A stretch of 64,000 bases of DNA from Sphingobacteriales bacterium 46-32 (GCA_001898485.1 MKTY01000017.1:16250-80249), one strand, 5' to 3'; positions 1 to 7,923 are shown, counted from the first letter of the stretch. Made by a program: numbers and translations. Notes: generated by a model not told the origin, from the sequence alone.

Positions 1-482
1 GCTGTTTTTTTCTTATACGCTACTGCATTCAGTATTATCGCCAGCGACACCAGTGCCACACCGGCAAAGAGCAGCAATGGATCACCTTTCTGGTGACTCG
101 CATAGTTGATGATAACACCTACGACCAGCGCCAGGCCGATTCCTACCGGGAATGCTACTGACATACCGGCAATAGCAATGGCCGAACTCAGGAGAATATT
201 GGCCAGGTTAAAGATGATGCCGCCAAGCAGGGCACTGCCGATATTAGCATTGGAAGCCTGCTGCAGATCGGCCATAAAAGGACGTCCCTGATCACCATTG
301 CTGCCCAGTGTAAAAGCAGCCAGCAGTGAAAAAAGGAAAATACCGATCACATAGTCCCAGTAAAATAATTCATAGCGCCAGCGGCCTGCCGCCAGCTTTT
401 GCGTATTGGCCCAGGAGCCCCAGCACAACATGGTGATGACGCAAAAGACAATAGCCAAAGGATAACTTTCGACGATAAACAT
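1..482 (-). CDS. GRP/DMT-type sugar transporter, N-terminal part (cut by window edge)
   Basis: Inner-membrane permease, probably importing a sugar. The reading frame opens at the ATG at 480-482 on the minus strand and runs off the left edge after about 160 codons. The translation is strongly hydrophobic, with helices near residues 8-25, 42-60, 81-103, 105-126 and 135-153. The segment with GSWANTQKL followed by YELFYWDYVIGI resembles the glucose/ribose porter family (GlcU/RbsU-like) of the drug/metabolite transporter superfamily. It lies 27 bp downstream of ribokinase in the same direction, so the two probably form an operon for uptake and phosphorylation of ribose or a similar sugar. The substrate is inferred from that context only. 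The C-terminal half is not visible. Confidence 0.7.
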   Translation of the reverse strand, partial: MFIVESYPLAIVFCVITMLCWGSWANTQKLAAGRWRYELFYWDYVIGIFLFSLLAAFTLGSNGDQGRPFMADLQQASNANIGSALLGGIIFNLANILLSSAIAIAGMSVAFPVGIGLALVVGVIINYASHQKGDPLLLFAGVALVSLAIILNAVAYKKKT

Positions 483-509
483 ATGACAGCAATTAAGGGG
501 TTAGTTTGG

Positions 510-1454
510 TTAGTTCGCCGGATTGATGGAAGCCAGGTTGAGCTGTACTGCCACCAGTTCGTTTCTATGCGGAATGGATGATTGTGCACCGAGCCTTGTT
601 ACCGAAATAGCCGCCGCCTCACAGGCAAATCCTACCGCCGCTTCCAGGTCACGCCCTTCGGATAGCGCTACAGCCAGCGCTCCATTGAATACATCGCCCG
701 CAGCGGTGGTATCTACTGTTTCTACTTCGCGCGCTCTGACAAGGCTGATCTTCTTTCCATCACAGATCACCGCACCCAGCGGTCCCATGGTGACCACTAC
801 ATTTTTTACACCCATCGAGCAGATGGCCAGGGCAGCACGACCGGCCGAATCAATATCCGTCACGTCCATACCGGCAATCATGGCCGCCTCTGTTTTGTTG
901 GGAGTAAGAATATCGACCTGGCTCAGCATATCGGCAGGTAATGCAGCAGCCGGTGCAGGGTTAAGGATTACTTTCACTCCTTTGCCAGCTGCATATGCAA
1001 CCACGTGCTGCACGGTAAGCAGCGGAATTTCGAGTTGCAGCAATACAATACCAGCTGTTTCAATTTCTTTCAGGGCTGATGCAATGTCTTCGTCTTTGAG
1101 GTGAGCATTGGCGCCGGAAGCAACCACGATGCTGTTTTCGCCGGCTTTGTCGACAGTAATAAGCGCTACACCGGAGGGGCGCTCATCATCGAAACGCAGA
1201 TGAGTGATATCGATACCCTCGTTGCTGAACAGTTGAGAAAACTGTTTACCAAAAAGATCATTACCAAGTTTGGAGATAAAAACCACTTCGCCGCCCAGCC
1301 GGGCTACGGCTACTGCCTGGTTGGCACCTTTGCCACCGGCATTCATAAAAAAGGAACCGGATAAGACAGTTTCACCGGGTACGGGAATATGGTCTGTTTT
1401 AACCACCATATCCATATTGGAACTGCCCACAACTACAATTTTGGCTGATTTCAT
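510..1454 (-). CDS. rbsK: Ribokinase
   Basis: Cytoplasmic PfkB-family kinase that phosphorylates D-ribose to ribose-5-phosphate for the pentose phosphate pathway. The 314-residue length is normal. The N-terminal PfkB signature GGKGANQAVAVARLGG sits near residues 40-55. The ATP and anion-hole motif DTTAAGDVFNGA is near 248-259, with D254 as the expected catalytic base. The substrate-side motif around residues 12-15 (SNMD) is also as expected for ribokinase rather than fructokinase. The gene is first in a likely two-gene operon with the downstream sugar transporter. A -7-type promoter box (TACATTTG) lies about 40 bp upstream of the ATG. Nothing looks damaged. Confidence 0.93.
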   Translation of the reverse strand: MKSAKIVVVGSSNMDMVVKTDHIPVPGETVLSGSFFMNAGGKGANQAVAVARLGGEVVFISKLGNDLFGKQFSQLFSNEGIDITHLRFDDERPSGVALITVDKAGENSIVVASGANAHLKDEDIASALKEIETAGIVLLQLEIPLLTVQHVVAYAAGKGVKVILNPAPAAALPADMLSQVDILTPNKTEAAMIAGMDVTDIDSAGRAALAICSMGVKNVVVTMGPLGAVICDGKKISLVRAREVETVDTTAAGDVFNGALAVALSEGRDLEAAVGFACEAAAISVTRLGAQSSIPHRNELVAVQLNLASINPAN

Positions 1455-1492
1455 ACAGTAAGCTGTTAATAGATTTTTCGAATCGTTGTAGC

Positions 1493-1500
1493 CAAATGTA
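1493..1500 (-). promoter_or_regulatory. Putative -7 box of rbsK promoter (TACATTTG)
   Basis: On the minus strand the bases read TACATTTG, matching the Bacteroidota -7 consensus TAnnTTTG, 39-46 bp upstream of the rbsK ATG. I see no convincing TTTG -33 element at the usual 19-21 bp spacing, so confidence is moderate. Confidence 0.45.
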
Positions 1501-1657
1501 TTGGTTGTTTATTTGCCAACCGGGGCCAAAAAAATACGATTTTGGAAATCCTGATTTTATCAAAAATTCATTATTATAGTATAACTATTTGACAAATAAT
1601 AAATTAATATTACCAATTAATGACGAAATCATTAATTTTAGATAAAATTGCAAACGT

Positions 1658-3136
1658 ATGTCTCTATTGCCGGCTATCCGCCTGGTGCAATCCTTATCGG
1701 GGTCTGAAAAGCGTTTCTTCAAGCTCAATACCCGCCAGCAGAGGGGAGAAAAAGATTACCAGGAATTGTTTGACATTATCTGTAGCAGTGGTCCGCAGTC
1801 AGAAGAAATTGCGATGCGTTTCAAAACAGCCTTTCCCAAAAGCAATGTAGATAATACCGCTCGCTACCTGGTACGTGTACTCACCGATTGTCTTATTCAG
1901 CAACGCACACAAAAAGACGGTTTCTTTCAGCTGTTTCAGGGCATCATGCGGGTAAAAGTGTTGCAGGAGCGGGCTCTCCCCGAAGAAGGATACAGGGAAC
2001 TGAAACGTATACGTGAAAATGCCAACCGTCATCAACAACACTTCATTGAATACCTTACCTACCGATACGAACTGGATCATCTCTCCGGCACCGGCTTTGC
2101 AGATGTTAGCGATAGCCAACTGGTGCAAACACAAATGAAAGCACGTGAGGTATTAAAAAGTATGAATCATGTGCAGGATCATCACTCCCTGTTTGAAATG
2201 ATGAAATACCGGCTCCTGCATGCCGGTCAGATCCTGGCAGATGAAGATCGCAAAAAGCTCAACGACCTTATGCTGAGCGAAATGATCCTGATGACGGGAA
2301 AAACGAAAAACATCTTTGCCACGCAAAAACTGCACCTGCTCTTTCAATCGTATTTCCTGACCAATATCGGCGATTTCTCTTCTGCACTTAAAACCTATCG
2401 CGAGCTCAACAAACTGTTTGAAGACAACCTGCCATTGCTCGATCATCCGCCACTCGACTACCTCTCCGCCCTCGATGGCATCATCACCAGCCTGGGTATG
2501 CTGAAAAATTTTGAGGAGATCCGGTATTATACTACCCGGCTGCAGCAACTGGACCAACCGGCATATCCCGAATATTTCCGCTATCAATTGCGCAAAACCA
2601 TACTGGCTGTACAACTATCTATTCATACCGCTACCGGACAATATGAAAAAGCCCGGGAAATACTCAACGAAACCGGTAAAGACCTGATTACTGCTTATGG
2701 CATGGTGAATGAAGAAAAACAATGGGAACTCTATTTCTATGCAGCGCTTAGTCATTTCGGTTGTGGCGATCTGAAAAAAGCACATAAATGGCTGGGCGAA
2801 GTCATGCAACTTTACAAACCACAGCCCAACCTGCTGATATGTAAAGCAGCGCGTTTACTCAACATCATCATTTATCATGAAATGGGTGATGCGGATTATA
2901 TCAGCTACGAAATCCGCGCGTATACCCGTTTTTTTCACCGCCCGCAATCACCGCGACTGCAAACAGAAACCGCCTTGCTTAAACTTCTGCAACTCTCCCC
3001 TACCCCTGCCCTGAAGCTGCGGCCAACGGCCACCCTTAAAAAATTGCAGGAAAAGATTGATCAATTGAAAAATGATAAATACGAGCAGCAGTTGCTGCGC
3101 TATTTTGATTTTGCGGGGTGGATGAAAAAATATTAA
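1658..3136 (+). CDS. Conserved hypothetical alpha-helical protein (TPR-like)
   Basis: A 492-residue cytoplasmic protein without signal peptide or membrane segment, which I cannot assign to a named family. The N-terminus (RLVQSLSGSEKRFFKLNTR) is followed by about 450 residues that look almost wholly helical. Repeated aromatic and leucine spacing resembles tetratricopeptide-type solenoids, for example around residues 215-250 and 325-400, where paired helices carry YFYAALSHFGCGDLKKAHKW. There are no obvious catalytic motifs. The ATG at 1658 is preferred because the N-terminal reading looks natural. An overlapping frame starting at 1620 is a shadow. The gene stands alone between divergent rbsK and the RAYT gene. 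A scaffold or adaptor role is a guess only. Confidence 0.8.
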   Translation: MSLLPAIRLVQSLSGSEKRFFKLNTRQQRGEKDYQELFDIICSSGPQSEEIAMRFKTAFPKSNVDNTARYLVRVLTDCLIQQRTQKDGFFQLFQGIMRVKVLQERALPEEGYRELKRIRENANRHQQHFIEYLTYRYELDHLSGTGFADVSDSQLVQTQMKAREVLKSMNHVQDHHSLFEMMKYRLLHAGQILADEDRKKLNDLMLSEMILMTGKTKNIFATQKLHLLFQSYFLTNIGDFSSALKTYRELNKLFEDNLPLLDHPPLDYLSALDGIITSLGMLKNFEEIRYYTTRLQQLDQPAYPEYFRYQLRKTILAVQLSIHTATGQYEKAREILNETGKDLITAYGMVNEEKQWELYFYAALSHFGCGDLKKAHKWLGEVMQLYKPQPNLLICKAARLLNIIIYHEMGDADYISYEIRAYTRFFHRPQSPRLQTETALLKLLQLSPTPALKLRPTATLKKLQEKIDQLKNDKYEQQLLRYFDFAGWMKKY

Positions 3137-3148
3137 TCCTCCCTCCCT

Positions 3149-3167
3149 GGCCTGTGTGACACAGGCC
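3149..3167. other. Short perfect hairpin downstream of the helical-protein gene
   Basis: GGCCTGTG and CACAGGCC form an 8-bp perfect stem around a TGA loop, 13 bp after the stop of the preceding gene. A G-rich and A-rich stretch follows rather than a T-run, so it is not a standard intrinsic terminator. It lies 65 bp before the RAYT gene and could be a degenerate REP-type hairpin or a weak transcript-end structure. Confidence 0.5.
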
Positions 3168-3232
3168 GGGGGAAAAAACATTAAAATTTTGTTTTTTTCA
3201 CATGGCCAGCGGCAACGCTCCTGCTAATTTTA

Positions 3233-3835
3233 ATGATGCGTGAGCCGGTACAAGTGAGCGAAAGAAGAAAGTCGCAGATGGATTTGGGTGAAACTTATTT
3301 CTGGACTGCTTCCATTCATAAATGGAACAAACTGCTATGGAATGACGCTTACAAAGATATTATCATCAACTCATGGGATTATTTGTCCGGCAAAGGTAAA
3401 ATTGATGTGTTTGGGTTTGTTATCATGCCCACTCATTTGCATTGTATCTGGCGGATGAACGAAATGAATGGAAGAGAAAAGCCACATGCTTCCTTCATGA
3501 AATTCACTGCGCATGCATTTGAAAGAAAGTTGCTGGCAGAGTCTCCCCGGTTATTAAAAGGCTATCGCATTAAAGCATGTGACCGGCAATATCATTTCTG
3601 GCAACGCGACTCACTCGCCGTACGATTATACAACCACCGGATTGCCAGGCAGAAACTAAATTATATTCACCAAAATCCCTTGGGCTCCTACTGGCAGCTG
3701 GTCAAACATCCCTGCGACTACAAATACTCTTCAGCACCGTTTTATGAATATGATCAAAAAAACTTTTCTTTCCTGAAGGACCTTTGGCAGGTATTCCCGA
3801 CCGATTATGGGATTAATTCTTTCAACAACCGCTGA
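3233..3835 (+). CDS. REP-associated tyrosine transposase (RAYT, Y1_Tnp family)
   Basis: A 200-residue single-strand DNA nuclease of the IS200/IS605-like Y1 family. The metal-binding HUH motif is MPTHLHCIW (H68 and H70). The helix with the candidate nucleophile is LNYIHQNP (Y144), and the C-terminal DYKYSSA block is typical of RAYT proteins. Such enzymes are single-copy, non-mobile relatives of transposases that process REP hairpins with a GTAG-type foot. GTAG-footed palindromes are present at 15.2 kb and in the array at 63.6-63.9 kb, so it may act on those. The ATG at 3233 is followed by a second ATG; a start at residue 16 is also possible. The 3' end overlaps the convergent aat gene by 31 bp. 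No terminal repeats were seen, so it is probably resident rather than a fresh insertion. Confidence 0.85.
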   Translation: MMREPVQVSERRKSQMDLGETYFWTASIHKWNKLLWNDAYKDIIINSWDYLSGKGKIDVFGFVIMPTHLHCIWRMNEMNGREKPHASFMKFTAHAFERKLLAESPRLLKGYRIKACDRQYHFWQRDSLAVRLYNHRIARQKLNYIHQNPLGSYWQLVKHPCDYKYSSAPFYEYDQKNFSFLKDLWQVFPTDYGINSFNNR

Positions 3836-4452
3836 AACTCCTTTCCTTCAATCATCTCCGCTCCCATGCTTTCGAGATAAGGGGTATGCACCTGGCAATC
3901 GATCAGCTCCACTCCTTCCATTTCCAGTACCTGTACATAGCGGGCAAATGCATAACGCGAAGCATTCGAGATAAGGCTGAACATACTTTCACCAAAAAAC
4001 ACTTTTCCCATACGGATACCATAAAGTCCGCCGACTAGTTCACCTTCATACCACACTTCGGCACTGTGCGCATAACCCAGCGCATGCAGCCTGTTGTAAG
4101 CGAGTTGCACTTCATCGGTGATCCAGGTACCATCCTGTCCCGCGCGGGGGACGTATTTGCAGGCTGCTATTACCTGAGCAAAAGCTTTGTTGATCGTAAA
4201 CTCCAATGCATCACGCTTCAGCAAGGGCTTTACAGATTTGCTGATACGCAGTCTTTCGGGAAAAAGAACAAACCGGGGATCGGGACACCACCAGAGTATG
4301 ACATCACCATCGTACCAGGGAAAGATGCCGTTGCGATAGGCCAGCAGGAGTCGCTCTGTGCTGAGGTCGCCACCCATAGCCAGCAGTCCATCGGGTTCAG
4401 CAAGGGAAACAGGCGGAAAATAAAGCTCCCTGTCAAGCACAAAAAGCGACAT
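3805..4452 (-). CDS. aat: Leucyl/phenylalanyl-tRNA-protein transferase
   Basis: Cytoplasmic aminoacyl transferase that attaches Leu or Phe from aminoacyl-tRNA to proteins with N-terminal Arg or Lys, marking them for ClpS/ClpAP degradation. The 215 residues are the usual length. Family hallmarks include LLAMGGDLS, YRNGIFPWY, the PDPRFVLFP block, the helix with ISNASRYAFARYVQVLE, and the C-terminal IDCQVHTPYLESMGAEMI. It is 46 bp downstream of clpS in the same orientation, so the enzyme that creates the N-degron and the adaptor that reads it are probably co-transcribed. The 3' end overlaps the convergent RAYT gene by 31 bp without disturbing the conserved region. Confidence 0.95.
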   Translation of the reverse strand: MSLFVLDRELYFPPVSLAEPDGLLAMGGDLSTERLLLAYRNGIFPWYDGDVILWWCPDPRFVLFPERLRISKSVKPLLKRDALEFTINKAFAQVIAACKYVPRAGQDGTWITDEVQLAYNRLHALGYAHSAEVWYEGELVGGLYGIRMGKVFFGESMFSLISNASRYAFARYVQVLEMEGVELIDCQVHTPYLESMGAEMIEGKEFQRLLKELIP

Positions 4453-4498
4453 AAGCCTGAGTATATGCGGTAATAATTACCGGAAAGAAGAAATCAGA

Positions 4499-4801
4499 TT
4501 AATTAGCCACTACTTCTACGGTAGCACCAATGCCACGGTCGGTAATTGCATCGCACATAGGTTTCAGCTCTTCATAAGAGCCATTTTTGACGGCGCATTT
4601 ACCTTTATAGTGAATGAGGTAAGAACATTGTTCGGCCTGCTCGGGTGTATGACCACACACTTGAACAAGCGTTTCTATCACCCAGTCAAAAGTGTTCACA
4701 TCATCGTTCCACACAATGAGGCTGCAACCTTCATCTTCGAGGGTCAGTACTTCTGTTTCCTCCTGTGCATCTGTGAATATCTGGTTCCCAGTCAAAGCCA
4801 T
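4499..4801 (-). CDS. clpS: ATP-dependent Clp protease adaptor ClpS
   Basis: Adaptor that binds N-terminal Leu, Phe, Trp or Tyr and hands the protein to the Clp unfoldase. The 100-residue form starting at the ATG at 4801 is preferred over a longer frame reaching 4894. A promoter (-7 box TATTTTTG at 4818-4825) lies inside that longer frame, so the extra residues cannot be translated from this transcript. The degron-pocket motif is WNDDVNTFDWV, followed by the conserved helix with HTPEQAEQC, the invariant His in LIHYKGKC, and the terminal GIGATVEV strand. The N-terminal 20 residues are acidic and flexible, as in other ClpS proteins. It is upstream of aat. Confidence 0.95.
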   Translation of the reverse strand: MALTGNQIFTDAQEETEVLTLEDEGCSLIVWNDDVNTFDWVIETLVQVCGHTPEQAEQCSYLIHYKGKCAVKNGSYEELKPMCDAITDRGIGATVEVVAN

Positions 4802-4817
4802 TGAAAAAACCTTTTGC

Positions 4818-4848
4818 CAAAAATAAGCATTCTCCGGTTTTTTTAAAA
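4818..4848 (-). promoter_or_regulatory. Promoter of clpS-aat
   Basis: On the minus strand, TTTT (4845-4848), a 19-bp spacer and TATTTTTG (4818-4825) match the Bacteroidota consensus TTTG-N19-TAnnTTTG with one mismatch. Transcription would begin about 10-15 bp before the clpS ATG at 4801. This decides the clpS start. Confidence 0.65.
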
Positions 4849-5154
4849 GTGTCTCCGCAACCATTACCCGCCCTAAAAAGTTCGGTTTGGGCAAAAGAGA
4901 AAGGCGTAAAAAAATAACCCTTACAGATTATTGATTTCTAACCTCCTATGTATTTCATTTACCCGCAGCCCCTCTTCACACCTGCAGGGGCCGAAAAGAG
5001 AAAAGGAAAATTTAGAGGAAATGTCAAAAAATCGCCGGCGCTCAACGATTAATACCCGCAATTGAGCAAATCATTCACTGCAACTGACTGTACAACTGAA
5101 TTGGCTGCCGGGCCCCGACCCTACCCGGTAGTTTTGGGAAATAAATCACCAAGC

Positions 5155-5895
5155 ATGAAACGTTTTTTCTCCCTCCTGCTGCTGCCCATCAGCCTGCTGA
5201 CTGTTCTGGCATCCTGCAGTAAGGATAAGGAAAACAGCCAGCCCTCTGAGACCAACCCTGTCTTGTTGCTGCAATTTCAGGGTGCCTACCTGCAAGCCGG
5301 CCAAATCGACTCTGCCCAACTGGTCTGGAAAGAAGGCGCAGAAACGCGCCAGGTAAAATTTACACAGCGCAACGACAGCCTGTTTATCCCCCTGGGCGAC
5401 CTGCCGGATGGCCCGCGCAGTTATGAGCTGCTCATTTTTGCCCAAAAGCGCTATGCCAATCAATACCAGGGCATCTGGAAAAAGCAACAATTGCTCAGCC
5501 TGCCAGCCAGCCGGTCAATTACCGTGGCGGCCCCCGCCAGTTTTACCGATACCGACTGGAAACCCCGGACAAGGCTCAAAGATGCCATTGGGCATGAAGC
5601 CATCATTGCCCTGCGCCCCGATGACCCTTATTTCTTTATCTTTTCTGCCACTCATAGCGTTCAGAACTATGTACTGGAACGTACCTACTGGAATACGATC
5701 GGTGGCCCGCGAACCGTTGCCAGCAAGACCTGGGAATGCAAAGACGGCTGTGTGAACCGCCCCAATGAAACCTTCTTCACCGATTTTGTACAACGCATAG
5801 GCACCCAGCCCTGGAATCATATTTCGCTGGTAGTAGTCTTTGAAACAGATCCTGCCGGCGGAGCGTGGATACTGAACCTGGAGTGGGAACCCTGA
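5155..5895 (+). CDS. Lipoprotein of unknown function
   Basis: A 246-residue predicted lipoprotein. The start at 5155 gives a clean signal (MKRFFSLLLLPISLLTVLASC) with lipobox LASC and the lipid-bearing Cys at residue 21. An upstream in-frame start at 5062 would bury the signal and is rejected. The mature part begins with a Lys/Glu/Ser linker and continues with beta-rich sequence. A conserved-looking pair of cysteines occurs in TWECKDGCVNRPNETFF near residues 195-210. I recognise no domain. A -7-type box, TAGTTTTG at 5129-5136, lies 19 bp before the ATG. It is followed by the tRNA-Val gene. Confidence 0.75.
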   Translation: MKRFFSLLLLPISLLTVLASCSKDKENSQPSETNPVLLLQFQGAYLQAGQIDSAQLVWKEGAETRQVKFTQRNDSLFIPLGDLPDGPRSYELLIFAQKRYANQYQGIWKKQQLLSLPASRSITVAAPASFTDTDWKPRTRLKDAIGHEAIIALRPDDPYFFIFSATHSVQNYVLERTYWNTIGGPRTVASKTWECKDGCVNRPNETFFTDFVQRIGTQPWNHISLVVVFETDPAGGAWILNLEWEP

Positions 5896-5953
5896 GGGAG
5901 ATGACAGTTAACAGATGACAGTTGACAGTAAGCAGAAAAAAGTAGTAAAAAAA

Positions 5954-5984
5954 TTTGGCCAACAAGTTGGCGTCCTTATCTTTG
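5954..5984 (+). promoter_or_regulatory. Consensus promoter of tRNA-Val
   Basis: TTTG at 5954-5957, a 19-bp spacer and TATCTTTG at 5977-5984 match the Bacteroidota primary sigma factor consensus exactly. The 5' end of the tRNA is 19 bp after the box. Confidence 0.85.
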
Positions 5985-6002
5985 CACTCCCAAAACGGAA
6001 AA

Positions 6003-6077
6003 GGGAGTTTAGCTCAGCTGGTTCAGAGCATCTGCCTTACAAGCAGAGGGTCGGCGGTTCGATCCCGTCAACTCCCA
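6003..6077 (+). tRNA. tRNA-Val (anticodon TAC)
   Basis: A complete cloverleaf can be drawn. The acceptor arms GGGAGTT and AACTCCC pair perfectly. The D arm is GCTC/GAGC, the anticodon arm is TCTGC/GCAGA around loop CTTACAA (anticodon TAC, reading GUA), and the T arm GGCGG-TTCGATC-CCGTC is standard. The discriminator base is A, and CCA is not encoded. A consensus promoter precedes it and a strong terminator follows, so it is transcribed alone. Confidence 0.96.
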
Positions 6078-6085
6078 CAGAATAC

Positions 6086-6113
6086 AAAAAACCTGGCTTT
6101 CGCCAGGTTTTTT
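6086..6113 (+). terminator. Intrinsic terminator after tRNA-Val
   Basis: The arms AAAAAACCTGGC and GCCAGGTTTTTT form a 12-bp stem with a TTTC loop and a T-run, starting 9 bp after the tRNA. Confidence 0.9.
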
Positions 6114-6218
6114 GCGTTTAAAGGGTTTAAGAAGTTGAAAGGGTATAAAATGTTCAAAGAAAATTGGGAATTACTAACGAAATCGAACAAACGAAATATC
6201 CGGCTAATCTAATCGTTG

Positions 6219-6629
6219 ATGATAAGCATGAGCACCCGCCTTTCATTAACATCATTCATTTTTGCTTTTTTCACCGTTGCTTACGGCCAAAATAGCCGCC
6301 CCCTCAACGATATACTCAATCAGATTTCGACACAATGGAAACTGGATTCAAACTCCTGCAATGGATACCGATGTTCCGTTTGGAAAAAACTTTTACATGT
6401 AAAAACCGATTATGTCAGTAAAGATGCGATCCTGCTGAAACTAGGTAACCCTAATAGGATTCAAAAACTCTACAAGGGGTCTACCAACAAAAATTACGTC
6501 AGCTATACTTACTACGTCTATAAAGATGCCTGCCCGAACATTGATGTAGATGGCATCGCAATAGAATTCGTTTTTGATGAACTTGAGCAGTTTCTGCTTG
6601 AAATAACCGAAGTGTTTTATTGCGGATAG
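6219..6629 (+). CDS. Hypothetical secreted protein
   Basis: A 136-residue protein with an N-terminal signal peptide (LTSFIFAFFTVAYG, cleavage expected near residues 23-24) and no lipobox, so it is probably periplasmic. The mature part has four cysteines: two close together in SCNGYRCSVW and two further on, in KDACPNI and near the C-terminus in FYCG. They could form disulfides. The stretch DAILLKLGNPNRIQKLY is faintly like BamE/SmpA-type small domains, but I would not assign it. ATG 6219 is used; a second in-frame ATG lies at 6228. It is close to the tRNA terminator, with no clear promoter match. Function unknown. Confidence 0.65.
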   Translation: MISMSTRLSLTSFIFAFFTVAYGQNSRPLNDILNQISTQWKLDSNSCNGYRCSVWKKLLHVKTDYVSKDAILLKLGNPNRIQKLYKGSTNKNYVSYTYYVYKDACPNIDVDGIAIEFVFDELEQFLLEITEVFYCG

Positions 6630-6722
6630 ACATCTGTTACTTGCCCGATTTAAGCAATTCCAAAAGAAAACTAAAACTGCTAGGTATTTCTAATAATCCT
6701 ACCTCCGGTTTCTTTACATTCG

Positions 6723-6893
6723 CTACATCCACTCCCTGTACTTCTTCAGATTTTCATTGACCCCGTCAATATCAAACCGGTTCTTTTCCCAATCAGGATC
6801 ATGAGCCAGTTCGTCAACATAAGATGATCTTGGTGAAATTTGTTTTTCAGCATCTCATAGTACCCCGGTACTGAAAACTTAGTTAACTACAAC
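6723..6893 (-). pseudogene. Frameshifted C-terminal remnant of an unknown gene
   Basis: No intact gene fits 6630-6939. On the minus strand one frame reads natural-looking protein (KFSVPGYYEMLKNKFH) from about 6893. After an apparent one-base shift near 6825, another frame continues with SSYVDELAHDPDWEKNRF, then DIDGVNENLKKYREWM and a stop at 6723-6725. The composition of the second piece is too protein-like to be chance. It is most simply the decayed 3' end of a gene. It sits next to the barstar gene, and paired remnants of this kind are common in toxin-immunity islands, but no toxin identity can be claimed. Confidence 0.35.
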
Positions 6894-6939
6894 AGTAAAG
6901 CCGCTGATTTTCCCATATATTGCCAGACAACCTTATTAC

Positions 6940-7233
6940 ATGAACAGGAACACCATCTACATCAACGGAAGCAATTTCACTGACCTGGAAGGTTTTTATA
7001 CAGAAGCAGATCGGGTGCTGACCCGGAATCTGGGATGGCAAACCGGTCACAACCCTGATGCACTCAACGACCTCCTGAGAGGCGGATTTGGAGTGTATGA
7101 ATATGAAGAACCTGTAACGATTGTATGGGAAAATTTTGATCAAAGTGTAGCTGCGCTTGGTCAACCGCTGATCAATACGATTCTTGAAATAATCGCTTCG
7201 CACGATCATATCACATTTATAAAAAAAAAATAA
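6940..7233 (+). CDS. Barstar-family ribonuclease inhibitor (orphan)
   Basis: A 97-residue cytoplasmic protein of the barstar fold, which inhibits barnase-type RNases by blocking their active site. Features are the first strand (TIYINGSNFTDLEGFY), the diagnostic loop-helix GHNPDALNDLL (compare G-N-DAL in barstar), and the closing strand EPVTIVWENF with a C-terminal helix. No barnase-like ribonuclease, Rhs/VgrG or polymorphic-toxin gene is found nearby. The adjacent upstream gene encodes a secreted Cys-rich protein without barnase motifs. It may be a solitary immunity gene protecting against toxins of neighbouring strains, or a housekeeping RNase inhibitor. Confidence 0.75.
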   Translation: MNRNTIYINGSNFTDLEGFYTEADRVLTRNLGWQTGHNPDALNDLLRGGFGVYEYEEPVTIVWENFDQSVAALGQPLINTILEIIASHDHITFIKKK

Positions 7234-7396
7234 CCCCAGAGCGCCAGCTGTTTTAAGTGTTTACCAATATTCCGCAGGTGGTTTTCCCTTTTAAACGAAT
7301 AAATAAAAAACATTCGTGCGTTTTTTCATTACAAAACGATCGCAGCAGACACTTACCAGTTTCCTGTAGTTTCATTACCATTTTTATCAACCAACG

Positions 7397-7849
7397 ATGA
7401 AAGCCATACTGTATTTTTTCTCTGCTGCCCTTGTTTTATCATCCTGCAGCAATCAAACCAAAGAGCCAGCGCCGTCTCCGCTGGCCGGCACCTGGAAGAT
7501 GATCTCAGCAACTACTATTAAGGGAAAAGACACGACCGTTGCCGACTATACAACCGGAAAGGAGTTTATAAAAATCATAACCCCTTCGCATTTTTCCTTC
7601 CTGAGTCATGACCTCAACAGGGGGCAAGATTCAACGGCTTCGTTTGTAGCGGGTGGTGGCCGGGTAAAATTGGGCGAAGGAAAATATACGGAGTATCTCG
7701 ACTACTGCAGCTTCCGCGGGTGGGAAGGCGGTGTGTTTGAACTCAACTATACGATCAACGGTGATACACTTACCACATCGTCTGTTGAAAAAATAGAAAA
7801 ACTGGGCATTGATCAGCTGAATATGGAGAAGCTTGTGAAAGTAAGGTAG
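7397..7849 (+). CDS. Small lipoprotein, lipocalin-like
   Basis: A 150-residue predicted lipoprotein. The signal MKAILYFFSAALVLSSC has lipobox LSSC with Cys17. The mature portion begins after a Pro-rich linker with LAGTWKMIS, the typical opening strand of lipocalin-like Bacteroidota lipoproteins. Further strands contain FIKIITPSHFSFL, the glycine-rich GGGRVKLGEGKYTEYLDY and LNYTINGDTL. This order (G-W-K entry strand, a central F/H strand, a Tyr-rich strand) suggests a small beta-barrel that may bind a hydrophobic ligand. The ligand is unknown. It is convergent with the esterase gene, the two separated by an imperfect inverted repeat. Confidence 0.7.
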   Translation: MKAILYFFSAALVLSSCSNQTKEPAPSPLAGTWKMISATTIKGKDTTVADYTTGKEFIKIITPSHFSFLSHDLNRGQDSTASFVAGGGRVKLGEGKYTEYLDYCSFRGWEGGVFELNYTINGDTLTTSSVEKIEKLGIDQLNMEKLVKVR

Positions 7850-7923
7850 AAGGCATAGGGTAAAAGGAGGAAGGGGTAAAACCTTCTGCCTTCCACCTTT
7901 ATACCTTTAAACCTTTATACTTT
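7850..7923. repeat. Imperfect inverted repeat of GGTATAAAG-type words
   Basis: The gap between two convergent genes is filled by AGGGTAAAAGGAGGAAGGGGTAAAA-type words on one side and CCACCTTTATACCTTTAAACC-type words on the other, so the transcript can fold back on itself. It belongs to the same word family as the inverted repeats at 12.3, 29.6, 30.4 and 60.7 kb, and probably acts as a transcript end for both genes. Confidence 0.55.

Noticed and set aside
6219..7233. Barnase-barstar toxin-antitoxin pair with the upstream secreted protein
   Set aside because: The 136-residue protein lacks barnase catalytic Glu/Arg/His motifs, and a 310-bp gap with a reverse-strand remnant separates the genes.
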